A stretch of DNA of 64,000 bases from Thalassospira sp. MCCC 1A03138 (GTDB lineage: Bacteria > Pseudomonadota > Alphaproteobacteria > Rhodospirillales > Thalassospiraceae). The stretch lies in the NCBI RefSeq assembly GCF_002115785.1, contig NZ_JFJY01000001.1, positions 372,001 to 436,000 on the forward strand. The letters are read 5' to 3'. The notes beneath the pieces were generated by a model. That model did not search any database. It was given only the letters and a program-made list of their open reading frames with translations, and was not told the DNA's origin. The position numbers were made by a program, and so were the translations under genes. Positions 44,752 through 52,821 of the stretch are shown piece after piece. The first letter of the stretch is position 1. Every line of letters begins with the position of its first letter.

Positions 44752-45285
44752 TTATTGTACCAGCATTTCCTTGAACAGAACGTCGTTGATTTTTGCAGGC
44801 TTTGCTGCTGCACTGACACGGATCAGCAATTCTTCACGAAGGCGGAACATCCCCTCGGAGCCAGCCAGATCTTCCGGTCGCAGTTCACGCAGGTAAACCT
44901 GAAAGTTATCAACAATACGCGGCATCATTTGCTCGATCTGGGGCAACATGCTCTGGTCTGCAACTTCCAGACTGACGCGTATTTTAAGATAACTTTGCTT
45001 GCCTCCTCCGGCGTTCAGGTTCACCAGAATTTCCGGCAGATCGACAAACCCGACATTTTGCGGAACCCCCGGCGCCTCTTCGATGGCGCTTTCGGAAATC
45101 ACTTCTTCGGTGTGATCCCCCCCGCCGCCGGTCACCATGTCAATCACAGGCTGAAGAAGCCCCGTGAAATAGGCCGCAGCAGCACCACCCAATAGCAGGA
45201 GTACCAGCAGGATAACCACGACCAGCAATTTCTTGCTGCGTCCCCCACCGCCTTCCAGTTCTATTTCGTCGACATCATCACCCAT
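44752..45285 (-). CDS. fliL: flagellar basal body protein FliL
   Basis: 177 residues: membrane helix about 19-40 (KKLLVVVILLVLLLLGGAAA) and the periplasmic FliL domain (GFVDLPEILVNLNAGGGKQS, YLKIRVSLEVADQSMLPQIE, ending FKEMLVQ). FliL supports the stator ring. First gene of the leftward motor/chemotaxis run; a sigma-54 type promoter lies 43-58 bases upstream. Confidence 0.95.
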   Translation of the reverse strand: MGDDVDEIELEGGGGRSKKLLVVVILLVLLLLGGAAAAYFTGLLQPVIDMVTGGGGDHTEEVISESAIEEAPGVPQNVGFVDLPEILVNLNAGGGKQSYLKIRVSLEVADQSMLPQIEQMMPRIVDNFQVYLRELRPEDLAGSEGMFRLREELLIRVSAAAKPAKINDVLFKEMLVQ

Positions 45286-45327
45286 CGGTCTGCATTACCC
45301 TGCGTTCAACACCGTTACCCTCTGACC

Positions 45328-45343
45328 AGCAAACACTATGCCG
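45328..45343 (-). promoter_or_regulatory. sigma-54 promoter of fliL operon
   Basis: Minus strand CGGCATAGTGTTTGCT: GG-N10-GC spacing, -12 TTTGCT good, -24 CGGCAT two bases off consensus. Predicted start about 32 bases before fliL. Confidence 0.65.
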
Positions 45344-45565
45344 GAATGATGAGACATAATGCCTCGACGTTAAAATTCCGTTTCCCGCATTTTTCCGCGC
45401 AATCACCTCTGTAAAGTAAATTAGTTCGGGACGACCCGATTATCACCCCCGGCACAGACGCCCCGGCAATAATGCACGGCAGGTTCTGCCAAAGCAGGGC
45501 CACAGAATGTGCGGCAACAAATGCCGGGCGAAATTTTATCTTTCGATTTCATAAACTTACCATAA

Positions 45566-45582
45566 CTGGCACGCCTTTCGCA
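45566..45582 (+). promoter_or_regulatory. sigma-54 promoter of flgF operon
   Basis: CTGGCACGCCTTTCGCA: perfect -24 CTGGCACG and GG-N10-GC spacing. It ends 44 bases before the flgF ATG. Confidence 0.8.
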
Positions 45583-45626
45583 ATTAGCCTGTCCAGATCA
45601 CCTACCCGATTTGGGAAAGCAGAATT

Positions 45627-46388
45627 ATGGAAAACGTTACCTACATCGCTTTGTCGCGTCAAAAGACGCTCCGCAGCATGATGAACAACATCTCTCAGAA
45701 CCTGGCGAACATGAATACGACCGGGTACAAGGAAGAAAAGATGATGTTCACCGATTGGGTTGCGAAGAACAAGGATGCGCCGTTCCGGGGCGAGCGTGAA
45801 ATATCGCTTGTTCAGGACATCGCGCAGTTTCGCGACACACGCGTAGGCAACATTGAAATCACTGAACAATCGCTTGATGTGGCACTGAGCCAGCCGGACA
45901 TGTTCTTTGCAGTACAGACCCCAACCGGTGTGCAATATACACGCAACGGTAACTTCACTGTTGACCCAGGCGGACAGCTTGTCACCAATCAAGGGCTACC
46001 GGTCTTGAGCGATGCTGGCCAGCCTATTTTTTTCAATGAAGCTGACGGGCAAGTCAAAATCAAAGGCGATGGTAGCATTTCAACCGATATCGGTCAGATA
46101 GGCCGGCTGCAGGTTGTAACGTTTGATAACGTTCAGGATATGAATAAAACGGGTAGCTCCCTATACAGCATCATCAAAGAAAACCCGAACGATCCCGATG
46201 GAGCCCAGCCGGTTGAGAATCCCGGCGTTGTTCAGGGTGCCCTCGAAAAATCCAACGTCAACCCGATCAGTTCAATGACACAGATGATTGATGTGTTGCG
46301 TACCTATCAGTCCGTGACTCGGTCGCTGGAAAGCGAGAACGAGCGTCAACGTAACATGATTAGCAAACTGGGCGATGTTCGCGCCTGA
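45627..46388 (+). CDS. flgF: proximal rod protein FlgF
   Basis: 253 residues. The start MENVTYIALSRQKTLRSMMN and the axial motif NISQNLANMNTTGYKEEKMM, then late QMIDVLRTYQSVTRSLESEN, identify FlgF. First gene of flgF-flgG-flgA, behind a sigma-54 promoter. GGGAAAG is the ribosome site. Confidence 0.96.
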   Translation: MENVTYIALSRQKTLRSMMNNISQNLANMNTTGYKEEKMMFTDWVAKNKDAPFRGEREISLVQDIAQFRDTRVGNIEITEQSLDVALSQPDMFFAVQTPTGVQYTRNGNFTVDPGGQLVTNQGLPVLSDAGQPIFFNEADGQVKIKGDGSISTDIGQIGRLQVVTFDNVQDMNKTGSSLYSIIKENPNDPDGAQPVENPGVVQGALEKSNVNPISSMTQMIDVLRTYQSVTRSLESENERQRNMISKLGDVRA

Positions 46389-46451
46389 TTAAACGGGCGC
46401 CCGCCCTAAAGAATTCATATGCGCCCATGGCGTAGACCCAGGAGACAGAAG

Positions 46452-47237
46452 ATGCGGTCACTTGATATTGGAGCCCTTGGCATGCAGGCACAATCCACCA
46501 ACGTGGATGTGACCTCGCACAACATCGCCAACATGACCACCACCGGCTATAAACGCCAGCGCGCCGAATTCCAGGACCTGCTATATCAGGATCTGCGTCG
46601 CGCCGGGTCCCCGTCATCCGATACAGGGACAATTGTTCCTGTCGGCGTTCAGGTCGGCCTCGGTGTAAAAACCGCAGCAATAGGGCGTTATATGGGTCAG
46701 GGCACCCTATCTCTGACCGAAAACGAGCTTGATGTTGCCATACAGGGACGCGGTTACCTGCAGATCGATTTGCCCAGTGGTGAAACAGCTTACACCCGTG
46801 ACGGCACTATGAAACTCGATGCCAATGGACAGATCGTAACCAAAGATGGTTTTGCCGTTCAGCCGGGTATCACCGTGCCAAACAACGCGACGTCCATCAC
46901 CATTAACACCTCAGGAGAAGTGCTCGCCGAAATCGATGGCCAGGTTGCACTTCAGAATCTGGGACAAATCCAACTTGCAACCTTCATCAACCCAGCCGGG
47001 CTTGATGCGCTTGGCGATAACCTGTTCCTCGAAACTGAGGCGTCAGGTGATGCCACCACCGGTGTTCCTGGTTCTGTTGGTTTTGGTACCGTTCAGCAGG
47101 GCTATCTGGAATCCTCAAACGTCAACGTCGTTCAGGAAATCACCAACCTGATAAAGGCGCAGCGCGCATACGAGATGAATTCCAAATCGATCTCGACCAC
47201 GGATGAAATGATGAGCTCCGTCAGCAACCTGCGTTAA
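46452..47237 (+). CDS. flgG: distal rod protein FlgG
   Basis: 261 residues, normal length. It starts MRSLDIGALGMQAQSTNVDV; the ATG at 46452 has AGGAGA upstream, so the extension to 46419 is not used. HNIANMTTTGYKRQRAEFQD and the end QEITNLIKAQRAYEMNSKSI are typical FlgG. It forms the distal rod. Confidence 0.98.
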   Translation: MRSLDIGALGMQAQSTNVDVTSHNIANMTTTGYKRQRAEFQDLLYQDLRRAGSPSSDTGTIVPVGVQVGLGVKTAAIGRYMGQGTLSLTENELDVAIQGRGYLQIDLPSGETAYTRDGTMKLDANGQIVTKDGFAVQPGITVPNNATSITINTSGEVLAEIDGQVALQNLGQIQLATFINPAGLDALGDNLFLETEASGDATTGVPGSVGFGTVQQGYLESSNVNVVQEITNLIKAQRAYEMNSKSISTTDEMMSSVSNLR

Positions 47238-47361
47238 TTCGATACGGTTCCGAACTGATAAAAACTCTTGGAAAATGAATGCGCGGGCAGCCTTGGAAAA
47301 AGTGGTTTCCCGCGTTAACTGCGTTTACGCGATTTATACAGTTCCGTGCTATGGTTGGCGG

Positions 47362-48348
47362 ATGAAAATGCAGAAAATATTCCTTGTCCTTGCCCTTTTG
47401 CTTGCGGTGCTGCTGAGCAACCCAAAACCGTCGCACGCGCAATCGTCGTCCAGCTCCCAAGAACTGGATACCAATATCCTGTTGCGCCCTGATGCGGTTG
47501 TCGAAGGACAATATGTGACATTGGGAGACATTTTCAGCGGCATCGACGTTGAACAGGCTGATATTCCGGTTTCCCATTCCCCGCAGCCCGGACGGCAAAG
47601 CGTTCTTGATTACCGCTGGCTTTATGGCATTGCGCAGCGAAACAAAATTGCATGGCGCCCCCGAACGACGGCGGACCAAATCGTCATCACCCGCGCAAGC
47701 CAGACAATTTCCATCGACGAAATTTCCGAAGCGATCAAAGATGCGCTTGTCGACCACGGAATAAAGCCGCCCTTTACTGTCGACCTTTCCGGCGAGACAT
47801 TTCAAATCCATCTGCCTGTCGATGTACCGGCCGAAGTCGAGATCACCGGTCTTGACGTCAACCAACGGACAAACCGGTTCATTGCCAGTGTCACCACCGG
47901 CACGCAAACAGCCCAGCGCCGCACTTATCGCATGAGCGGCAGATATTTCCCCCTGGCACAGGTTCCCGTTGTGATCGAACCCGTCCGGCGTGGAGAGATC
48001 GTCCGCCCGGATCAGGTTGAATACCGAAATGTCCGCTCGGAACGCCTTCCAGCGGGAGCCATTCGCGACATCAACGATGTTATCGGCAAAGAAGCTTTGC
48101 GCCCGATCAAATCAGACGAACCCCTGATGTTCCGCGACTTTTCCAATCCGATCCTTGTTCGGCGCGGCGCACTGGTTACGATCCGATTGTTCACCGCCAA
48201 CATGTCGCTAACCGCACGCGGCAAAGCGCTTGAAGACGGGGCAAAAGGCGCGATCATTCGCGTCATGAACATGACCAGCAACAAAACCATCCAAGTGGAA
48301 GTTGTTGCCGAGAACGAAGTTCGCGCTTTGCCCGCAATGTCGCAATAA
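47362..48348 (+). CDS. flgA: P-ring assembly chaperone FlgA
   Basis: 328 residues from MKMQKIFLVLALLLAVLLSN, a signal peptide (cleavage near SHAQS). The C-terminal SAF-like/FlgA region has VVIEPVRRGEIVRPDQVEYR, AIRDINDVIGKEALRPIKSD and a final GAKGAIIRVMNMTSNKTIQV. FlgA helps FlgI form the P-ring. The start at 47275 would put 29 residues before the signal peptide and is unlikely. Confidence 0.92.
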   Translation: MKMQKIFLVLALLLAVLLSNPKPSHAQSSSSSQELDTNILLRPDAVVEGQYVTLGDIFSGIDVEQADIPVSHSPQPGRQSVLDYRWLYGIAQRNKIAWRPRTTADQIVITRASQTISIDEISEAIKDALVDHGIKPPFTVDLSGETFQIHLPVDVPAEVEITGLDVNQRTNRFIASVTTGTQTAQRRTYRMSGRYFPLAQVPVVIEPVRRGEIVRPDQVEYRNVRSERLPAGAIRDINDVIGKEALRPIKSDEPLMFRDFSNPILVRRGALVTIRLFTANMSLTARGKALEDGAKGAIIRVMNMTSNKTIQVEVVAENEVRALPAMSQ

Positions 48349-48427
48349 CACGGCGATTTCCCGCAATTCACGATGAAAGACAAAGGCTTGCCGACCCGGC
48401 AAGCTTTGCCCGCTCGGGAACCGTAAT

Positions 48428-48444
48428 CTGGCATGAGGATTGCG
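48428..48444 (+). promoter_or_regulatory. sigma-54 promoter of flgH
   Basis: CTGGCATGAGGATTGCG: GG-N10-GC spacing, strong TTGCG -12. It ends 31 bases before the flgH ATG, so flgH is probably transcribed separately as well as by read-through. Confidence 0.7.
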
Positions 48445-48475
48445 TAGATACAGGCAGGAATTCCAGGAGGAATAA

Positions 48476-49249
48476 ATGCCCGTTAATCACATGCAGATTT
48501 CAATGCGCCGCTTGGCAATTGTAACCGGCCTGATCGGTGCCACAGCACTGCTTTCAGGCTGCAACGCGATGAAACGCCTTTCCGAAGTCGGCGAGGCACC
48601 GAGGCTCTCGGCAATCGACAATCCCACGCAGTCAGAAACCTATCGACCGGTAAGCCTGCCAATGCCTGCACCGCAGGTCGCAGAAAGCAATCCGAACTCG
48701 CTATGGCGTTCCGGTGCACGTTCGTTCTTCAAGGACCAGCGCGCCAATCAGGTTGGTGACATTCTGACGGTTGTTGTCGATATGCAGGACAGTGCGGCAC
48801 TGGCCAACACCACCGCACGTTCCCGCACCAATAGCGAAGATCTCGCGGTACCAAACCTTTTTGGCCTCGAGTCCGAATTCACCAAAGTACTACCGGAAAC
48901 GATCAACCCATCATCGATGTTCGATATGGACAGCGCGACGTCCAACAGAGGCAGTGGCACGCTTGACCGTAACGAAGCGATTGACCTGCGCGTGGCAGCC
49001 ATCGTCATTCAGGTTCTTCCGAACGGAAATTATGTCATTCATGGTCGTCAGGAAATCAGGGTAAACAGCGAAGTCCGTGAAGTTCAGATCGCGGGCGTCA
49101 TACGTGCTGCAGACATCAGTTCGTCCAACGAAGTCGAATATGACAAAATCGCGGAAGCCCGTATTTCCTATGGTGGTCGCGGTACGATTTCCGATGTACA
49201 GCAGCCGCGTTACGGCAGCGAAATCATGGATGTCATTCTACCGTTCTGA
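48476..49249 (+). CDS. flgH: flagellar L-ring protein FlgH
   Basis: 257 residues. The signal peptide and lipobox LLSGC (Cys29) make an outer-membrane lipoprotein; the core has LWRSGARSFFKDQRANQVGD, DILTVVVDMQDSA, LRVAAIVIQVLPNGNYVIHG and IRAADISSSNEVEYDKIAEA. It forms the L-ring. AGGAGG lies before the ATG at 48476. Confidence 0.97.
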   Translation: MPVNHMQISMRRLAIVTGLIGATALLSGCNAMKRLSEVGEAPRLSAIDNPTQSETYRPVSLPMPAPQVAESNPNSLWRSGARSFFKDQRANQVGDILTVVVDMQDSAALANTTARSRTNSEDLAVPNLFGLESEFTKVLPETINPSSMFDMDSATSNRGSGTLDRNEAIDLRVAAIVIQVLPNGNYVIHGRQEIRVNSEVREVQIAGVIRAADISSSNEVEYDKIAEARISYGGRGTISDVQQPRYGSEIMDVILPF

Positions 49250-49303
49250 TTAATCCTGATCGCCTGCGCCTTCCTGGATTCCCGTGGGCAATCACGATTG
49301 ACC

Positions 49304-49330
49304 AAAACCGGCCTGCCACAGGCCGGTTTT
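49304..49330 (+). terminator. terminator of flgF-flgG-flgA-flgH
   Basis: Perfect AAAACCGGCCTG / CAGGCCGGTTTT stem with a 3-base loop, T-rich after it; 55 bases after flgH. Confidence 0.9.
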
Positions 49331-49357
49331 GTTTCGCCTGAACCAAGCCAAAACAAA

Positions 49358-49390
49358 AAAGGTCCGGCTGCAAATTACAGCCGGACCTTT
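49358..49390 (-). terminator. terminator of dksA
   Basis: Perfect AAAGGTCCGGCTG / CAGCCGGACCTTT stem with a 7-base loop; on the minus strand followed by TTTTTTGTTTT. It faces the flgH terminator, so each convergent operon has its own. Confidence 0.9.
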
Positions 49391-49490
49391 GATTTTGGTT
49401 ATCCCTAACCGGTATTCCCCAACAGAGCCTTGGCTTTTGCCATTTGACCGGATCAACGCAGGCGCGACCCGTGTTTGTTTCCCGACGCGA

Positions 49491-49910
49491 TCAGTCGTCG
49501 CGGCGAGTGCGCTCCATCCGTTCGTGGCGTTCCTGAGCTTCGATGCTCAGGGTCGCAATCGGACGAGCTTCAAGTCTTTTAAGGCTGATCGGCTCGTCGG
49601 TTTCTTCGCAGTAACCATATGATCCGTCTTCAATTCGACGCAAAGCAGCATCAATTTTTGAAATCAGCTTACGCGCCCTGTCACGAGTGCGGAGCTCCAA
49701 GGCCCGGTCTGTTTCGGCCGATGCACGATCGGTCAAATCCGGTTCCTGAAGTCCCCCGCCATCCTGCAGGCTCGCTAATGTTTCCGAAGATTCTTGCAGC
49801 AGTTCAGCCCGCCAGGCCAAAAGCTTCTGCCGGAAATATTCCCGCTGGCGCGGGTTCATGAACTCTTCGTCCTCAGCGGGACGATAGTCTGGTGGTAGCG
49901 TGATAGTCAT
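49491..49910 (-). CDS. dksA: RNA polymerase-binding protein DksA, zinc-cysteine-poor type
   Basis: 139 residues. The coiled-coil tip DLTDRA keeps the two acidic residues and alanine needed at the RNA polymerase secondary channel. The zinc finger region reads YGYCEETDEPISLKRLEARP then IATLSIEAQERHE: only one of the four zinc cysteines remains (C, T, S, A). Such cysteine-poor DksA proteins are known in alphaproteobacteria and still act in the stringent response. It lies between flgH and fliX. Confidence 0.93.
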   Translation of the reverse strand: MTITLPPDYRPAEDEEFMNPRQREYFRQKLLAWRAELLQESSETLASLQDGGGLQEPDLTDRASAETDRALELRTRDRARKLISKIDAALRRIEDGSYGYCEETDEPISLKRLEARPIATLSIEAQERHERMERTRRDD

Positions 49911-50062
49911 GTACGCCCTCTATACAGGACTCATCGAACGCGCGGCAATATAGAGGGCGCGCGCAATGGGTGCAAGCTGATTGAGTAAATAAATCTGAAT
50001 TAGCCTGAAAGCCTTCATAACCCTGAGTTTCACGACCAGAGCTATTGCCCAAACCTTGAATT

Positions 50063-50506
50063 TCAGGCCAGACCGGAAACTTCAAGCTTTGCAAGCTCGA
50101 CCTGTGCCCGCAGATCAATCTCGTCCAGCACAGAAGAAAGGGCTGGATCGGAGATATTTTCGCGCTGCTGATCCAACAGCCCGACAAGCTGGCGCAGTCG
50201 GCTGGCAGGCAAAGTCCCGCTCAACAGAGCATCCCGCACACCTTCAAGCTGTTCAAGCAAGCTTTCGGCCCGCAGGACGGCGTGCTTTTTCGGGGAATCA
50301 AGTGCATCACCACTTTGCTGTAACGCCAGCAATGCATCGAGCGCACTGACCGTTCCCGAACTATGCACACTACCTGCCCCGCTTGCTCCGCCCGCGGAAT
50401 CGAGTGAACGAATTGCATCAGCAAAACCGCCCGCACCGCCACCGCCAGATGTTTTCTTGCGTGTCGTGCTATTCGTGCCTGTCGCTTTGGATCCGCTGAC
50501 CTTCAT
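50063..50506 (-). CDS. fliX: flagellar assembly regulator FliX
   Basis: 147 residues. A disordered basic/Gly start, then the FliX core TVSALDALLALQQSG, HAVLRAESLLEQLEGVRDAL, LLSGTLPASRLRQLVGLLDQ and DPALSSVLDEIDLRAQVELA. In Caulobacter FliX couples basal body assembly to FlbD, the sigma-54 activator, and sits divergently from flgI as here. This supports an FlbD-like activator elsewhere in the genome. Confidence 0.92.
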   Translation of the reverse strand: MKVSGSKATGTNSTTRKKTSGGGGAGGFADAIRSLDSAGGASGAGSVHSSGTVSALDALLALQQSGDALDSPKKHAVLRAESLLEQLEGVRDALLSGTLPASRLRQLVGLLDQQRENISDPALSSVLDEIDLRAQVELAKLEVSGLA

Positions 50507-50859
50507 TTTTCACTTCCGCCTGCTATGTGGTAAGCTTGCCGGGATCGAACATTCAGCCATCACTACGTCAATCAGCTGTGCAAAGCCTGTCGGCTCAATC
50601 CGCACAGCCCTTTGGCAGTGATCCCGTTAGGCCGAGTCTCCCCCAAAGCGTTGCCTGACGCAACGGGAAAAAAATGCCGGGTCAGCACTCCACTATTGCC
50701 GTGCAGTTCGTCTCCTCGTCAAAAAAACACCGATTTTCCGGAAACTTGCGCAATCAGTGATCCAAAGCTTTGGCTTTCTGCCATCTGGCACGGTTTTCGC
50801 TGAAGTGTTTGCAAATTGTATCGGGTGGCAAACCCATCCCCGGAAGCGGAACAAAGAAT
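50507..50859. other. gene-free stretch, 353 bases: divergent fliX / flgI control region
   Basis: Holds the sigma-54 promoter of flgI (50785-50801) and an inverted repeat CGTTGC-N5-GCAACG (50649-50665) about 120 bases upstream of it, where an enhancer-binding protein could sit. No gene is apparent. Confidence 0.6.
50785..50801 (+). promoter_or_regulatory. sigma-54 promoter of flgI operon
   Basis: CTGGCACGGTTTTCGCT: perfect -24 CTGGCACG with GG-N10-GC spacing; predicted start about 48 bases before the flgI ATG. Confidence 0.8.
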
Positions 50860-51993
50860 ATGATCAAAGGTCTAGGCAAATATGCATTAAAGGCAGCAGT
50901 GCTGGGCATGATCGCCCTGACGCAGGTTGCTCCGGCAAACGCCCAGTCGCGCATCAAGGATATCGCCGACTTTGAAGGCGTACGTGACAACATGCTGGTC
51001 GGTTACGGCCTGGTTGTCGGTTTGAACGGCACGGGTGACGATCTGGGTGATGCTGACTTTACCCGCCAAAGCCTTGTGGCCATGCTTGAACGGCTCGGCA
51101 TCAACGTGCGCAGCCAGATCGATGACATTGATTCCGACAATATCGCGGCCGTAATGGTCACCGCCACCCTGCCTCCCTTCTCGCGTCAGGGTTCGCGTCT
51201 TGATGTCTCCATCAGCGCAATAGGCACCGCCAAAAGCCTTCAGGGCGGTACACTTTTGGTAACCCCAATGGTCGGTGCAGACGGCGAAGTTTATGCTGTT
51301 GCCCAAGGCAATCTGGCGGTTGGTGGTTTCTCGGCCGGAGGCAATGCTCAAACCGTGGTCAAGGGTGTTCCGACTTCTGCGCGTATCGCCAATGGCGGCA
51401 TCGTTGAACGCGAAATCGATTTCAATCTCAATTCCATGCAGAACATGTCGGTTGTCCTGCGCAACCCCGATTTCACGACGGCAAGCCGCATCGCCGAAGC
51501 CGTCAATGCCTATCTTGGTGAAGTCGCAGCCCGTCCGAGCGACCCGGGTACCGTTCGCATCAACATTCCGGAACGCTACAATCAGAATGTCGTAGCTTTG
51601 CTGACGGATATCGAACAGCTTCGCGTTGAGCCTGATCAGATCGCACGTGTGGTCATCGACGAAAACACCGGCACGATCGTTATGGGCGAAAATGTTCGCA
51701 TCAATCGTGTTGCCATTGCACAGGGCAACCTGACTATTCGCGTCACCGAGACCCCACAGGTGTCTCAGCCTTCTCCGTTCTCGCAGACGGGTACGACCGA
51801 AACCGTTGATCGCACCAACATTCAGGTCGATGAAGGCGAGGATAACCAGCTCGGCGTTCTTGAAAGCGGCGTCAGCCTGCAGGAACTGGTTAATGGCCTG
51901 AACAGCCTTGGCGTCGGACCGCGCGACATGATCACCATCCTTCAGGCGATCAAAACGTCCGGCGCACTTCAAGCCGAAATCGAGGTGATGTGA
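50860..51993 (+). CDS. flgI: flagellar P-ring protein FlgI
   Basis: 377 residues from MIKGLGKYALKAAVLGMIAL, a signal peptide (cleavage near ANAQS). The mature start SRIKDIADFEGVRDNMLVGY and GLVVGLNGTGD are typical, as is PFSRQGSRLDVSISAIGTAK. It forms the periplasmic P-ring. The frame extends to 50770, but that region holds the sigma-54 promoter. The stop overlaps the flgJ start. Confidence 0.97.
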   Translation: MIKGLGKYALKAAVLGMIALTQVAPANAQSRIKDIADFEGVRDNMLVGYGLVVGLNGTGDDLGDADFTRQSLVAMLERLGINVRSQIDDIDSDNIAAVMVTATLPPFSRQGSRLDVSISAIGTAKSLQGGTLLVTPMVGADGEVYAVAQGNLAVGGFSAGGNAQTVVKGVPTSARIANGGIVEREIDFNLNSMQNMSVVLRNPDFTTASRIAEAVNAYLGEVAARPSDPGTVRINIPERYNQNVVALLTDIEQLRVEPDQIARVVIDENTGTIVMGENVRINRVAIAQGNLTIRVTETPQVSQPSPFSQTGTTETVDRTNIQVDEGEDNQLGVLESGVSLQELVNGLNSLGVGPRDMITILQAIKTSGALQAEIEVM

Positions 51994-52340
51994 TGATGAT
52001 CGACAGCACCAATGCATTGATGGCGCAGGCGCAGACATCTGCCCAGTACGGCAGCCAGAACAATGTCTCGAACCGCGCAAGCCAGTTGACAGACGGACAT
52101 ATCAAAACCGAAGCCCAGGCGCGTAAAGCAGGCCAGGAATTTGAATCAATGTTTCTAGGTCAGATGCTGAGCCACATGTTTGCAGGTATCGAAACCAACG
52201 AAACATTTGGCGGCGGGCATGGCGAAACCATGATGCGGTCCCTGCTTGTTGATGAATATGCCAAAGAAATGACCCGCGCAGGTGGCATCGGAATTGCAGA
52301 TGCCGTTACACGCGAAATCCTCAAGGTGCAGGAAGGATAA
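51993..52340 (+). CDS. flgJ: rod-binding protein FlgJ (short form)
   Basis: 115 residues. Only the N-terminal rod-binding domain is present: KAGQEFESMFLGQMLSHMFA and GETMMRSLLVDEYAKEMTRA, with no muramidase domain. This short form is usual in alphaproteobacteria, which use a separate lytic enzyme. The start codon overlaps the flgI stop (TGATG), and its stop overlaps the flgN start. Confidence 0.93.
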   Translation: MMIDSTNALMAQAQTSAQYGSQNNVSNRASQLTDGHIKTEAQARKAGQEFESMFLGQMLSHMFAGIETNETFGGGHGETMMRSLLVDEYAKEMTRAGGIGIADAVTREILKVQEG

Positions 52341-52807
52341 TGACCATGACCACCGAACAGATGGTTATCGAACTCAAAAGCGTCACTTATGACCTGATTT
52401 CCCTGCTGGAGCGCGAGAATCAGGGGATGCGGGCCATTCCAATGCAAGAATATGAACGTTTTATCAATGATAAAACAGCGCTTTGCATGCGGTATGAGCA
52501 GTTGGTAACAACCCTTCGTAAACATGGGGACGAGCTGAAAAAGCTACCTACAGAAATCCGCGCAGAGCTAAGAGAACTGCAAGAACGCTTTCATGACGTT
52601 GCCGACAAAAACCGAATAGTTCTTTTGGCAATGCGGCGCACCACAGATCACATCGTAAAGACAATCGTCGACTCGATAAAAAAGCAGGCGGCAAGCGACT
52701 TCAGTCCATATGACAAATATGGAAACGCAGCGTCCGCACCAATCAGCAGCTATTCGAAACCGCAACAGAAAAAGTCTCTCTCGGTTTCACTGAATAAAAC
52801 CCTTTAA
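52340..52807 (+). CDS. flgN: FlgN-family export chaperone
   Basis: 155 residues, nearly all helix: TTEQMVIELKSVTYDLISLL then ERENQGMRAIPMQEYERFIN, DKTALCMRYEQLV and AMRRTTDHIVKTIVDSIKKQ. The layout and place just before flgK match FlgN chaperones of the hook-filament junction proteins FlgK and FlgL. It overlaps flgJ by one base. The polar end (SSYSKPQQKKSLSVSLNKTL) is variable. Confidence 0.85.
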   Translation: MTMTTEQMVIELKSVTYDLISLLERENQGMRAIPMQEYERFINDKTALCMRYEQLVTTLRKHGDELKKLPTEIRAELRELQERFHDVADKNRIVLLAMRRTTDHIVKTIVDSIKKQAASDFSPYDKYGNAASAPISSYSKPQQKKSLSVSLNKTL

Positions 52808-52821
52808 CGAGGTATTTTGTT

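Larger units (their letters stand above)
45286..45626. other. gene-free stretch, 341 bases: divergent fliL / flgF control region
   Basis: Holds sigma-54 promoters at 45328-45343 (leftward) and 45566-45582 (rightward). Between them lie repeated CCCCGGCA/GCGGCAA blocks and a perfect GGCAG-GTT-CTGCC inverted repeat (45478-45490), a likely activator-binding region. No gene is apparent. Confidence 0.6.

Noticed and set aside
50887..52080. 397-codon minus-strand frame across flgI
   Set aside because: Antisense to the clear flgI coding sequence; codon-bias shadow.
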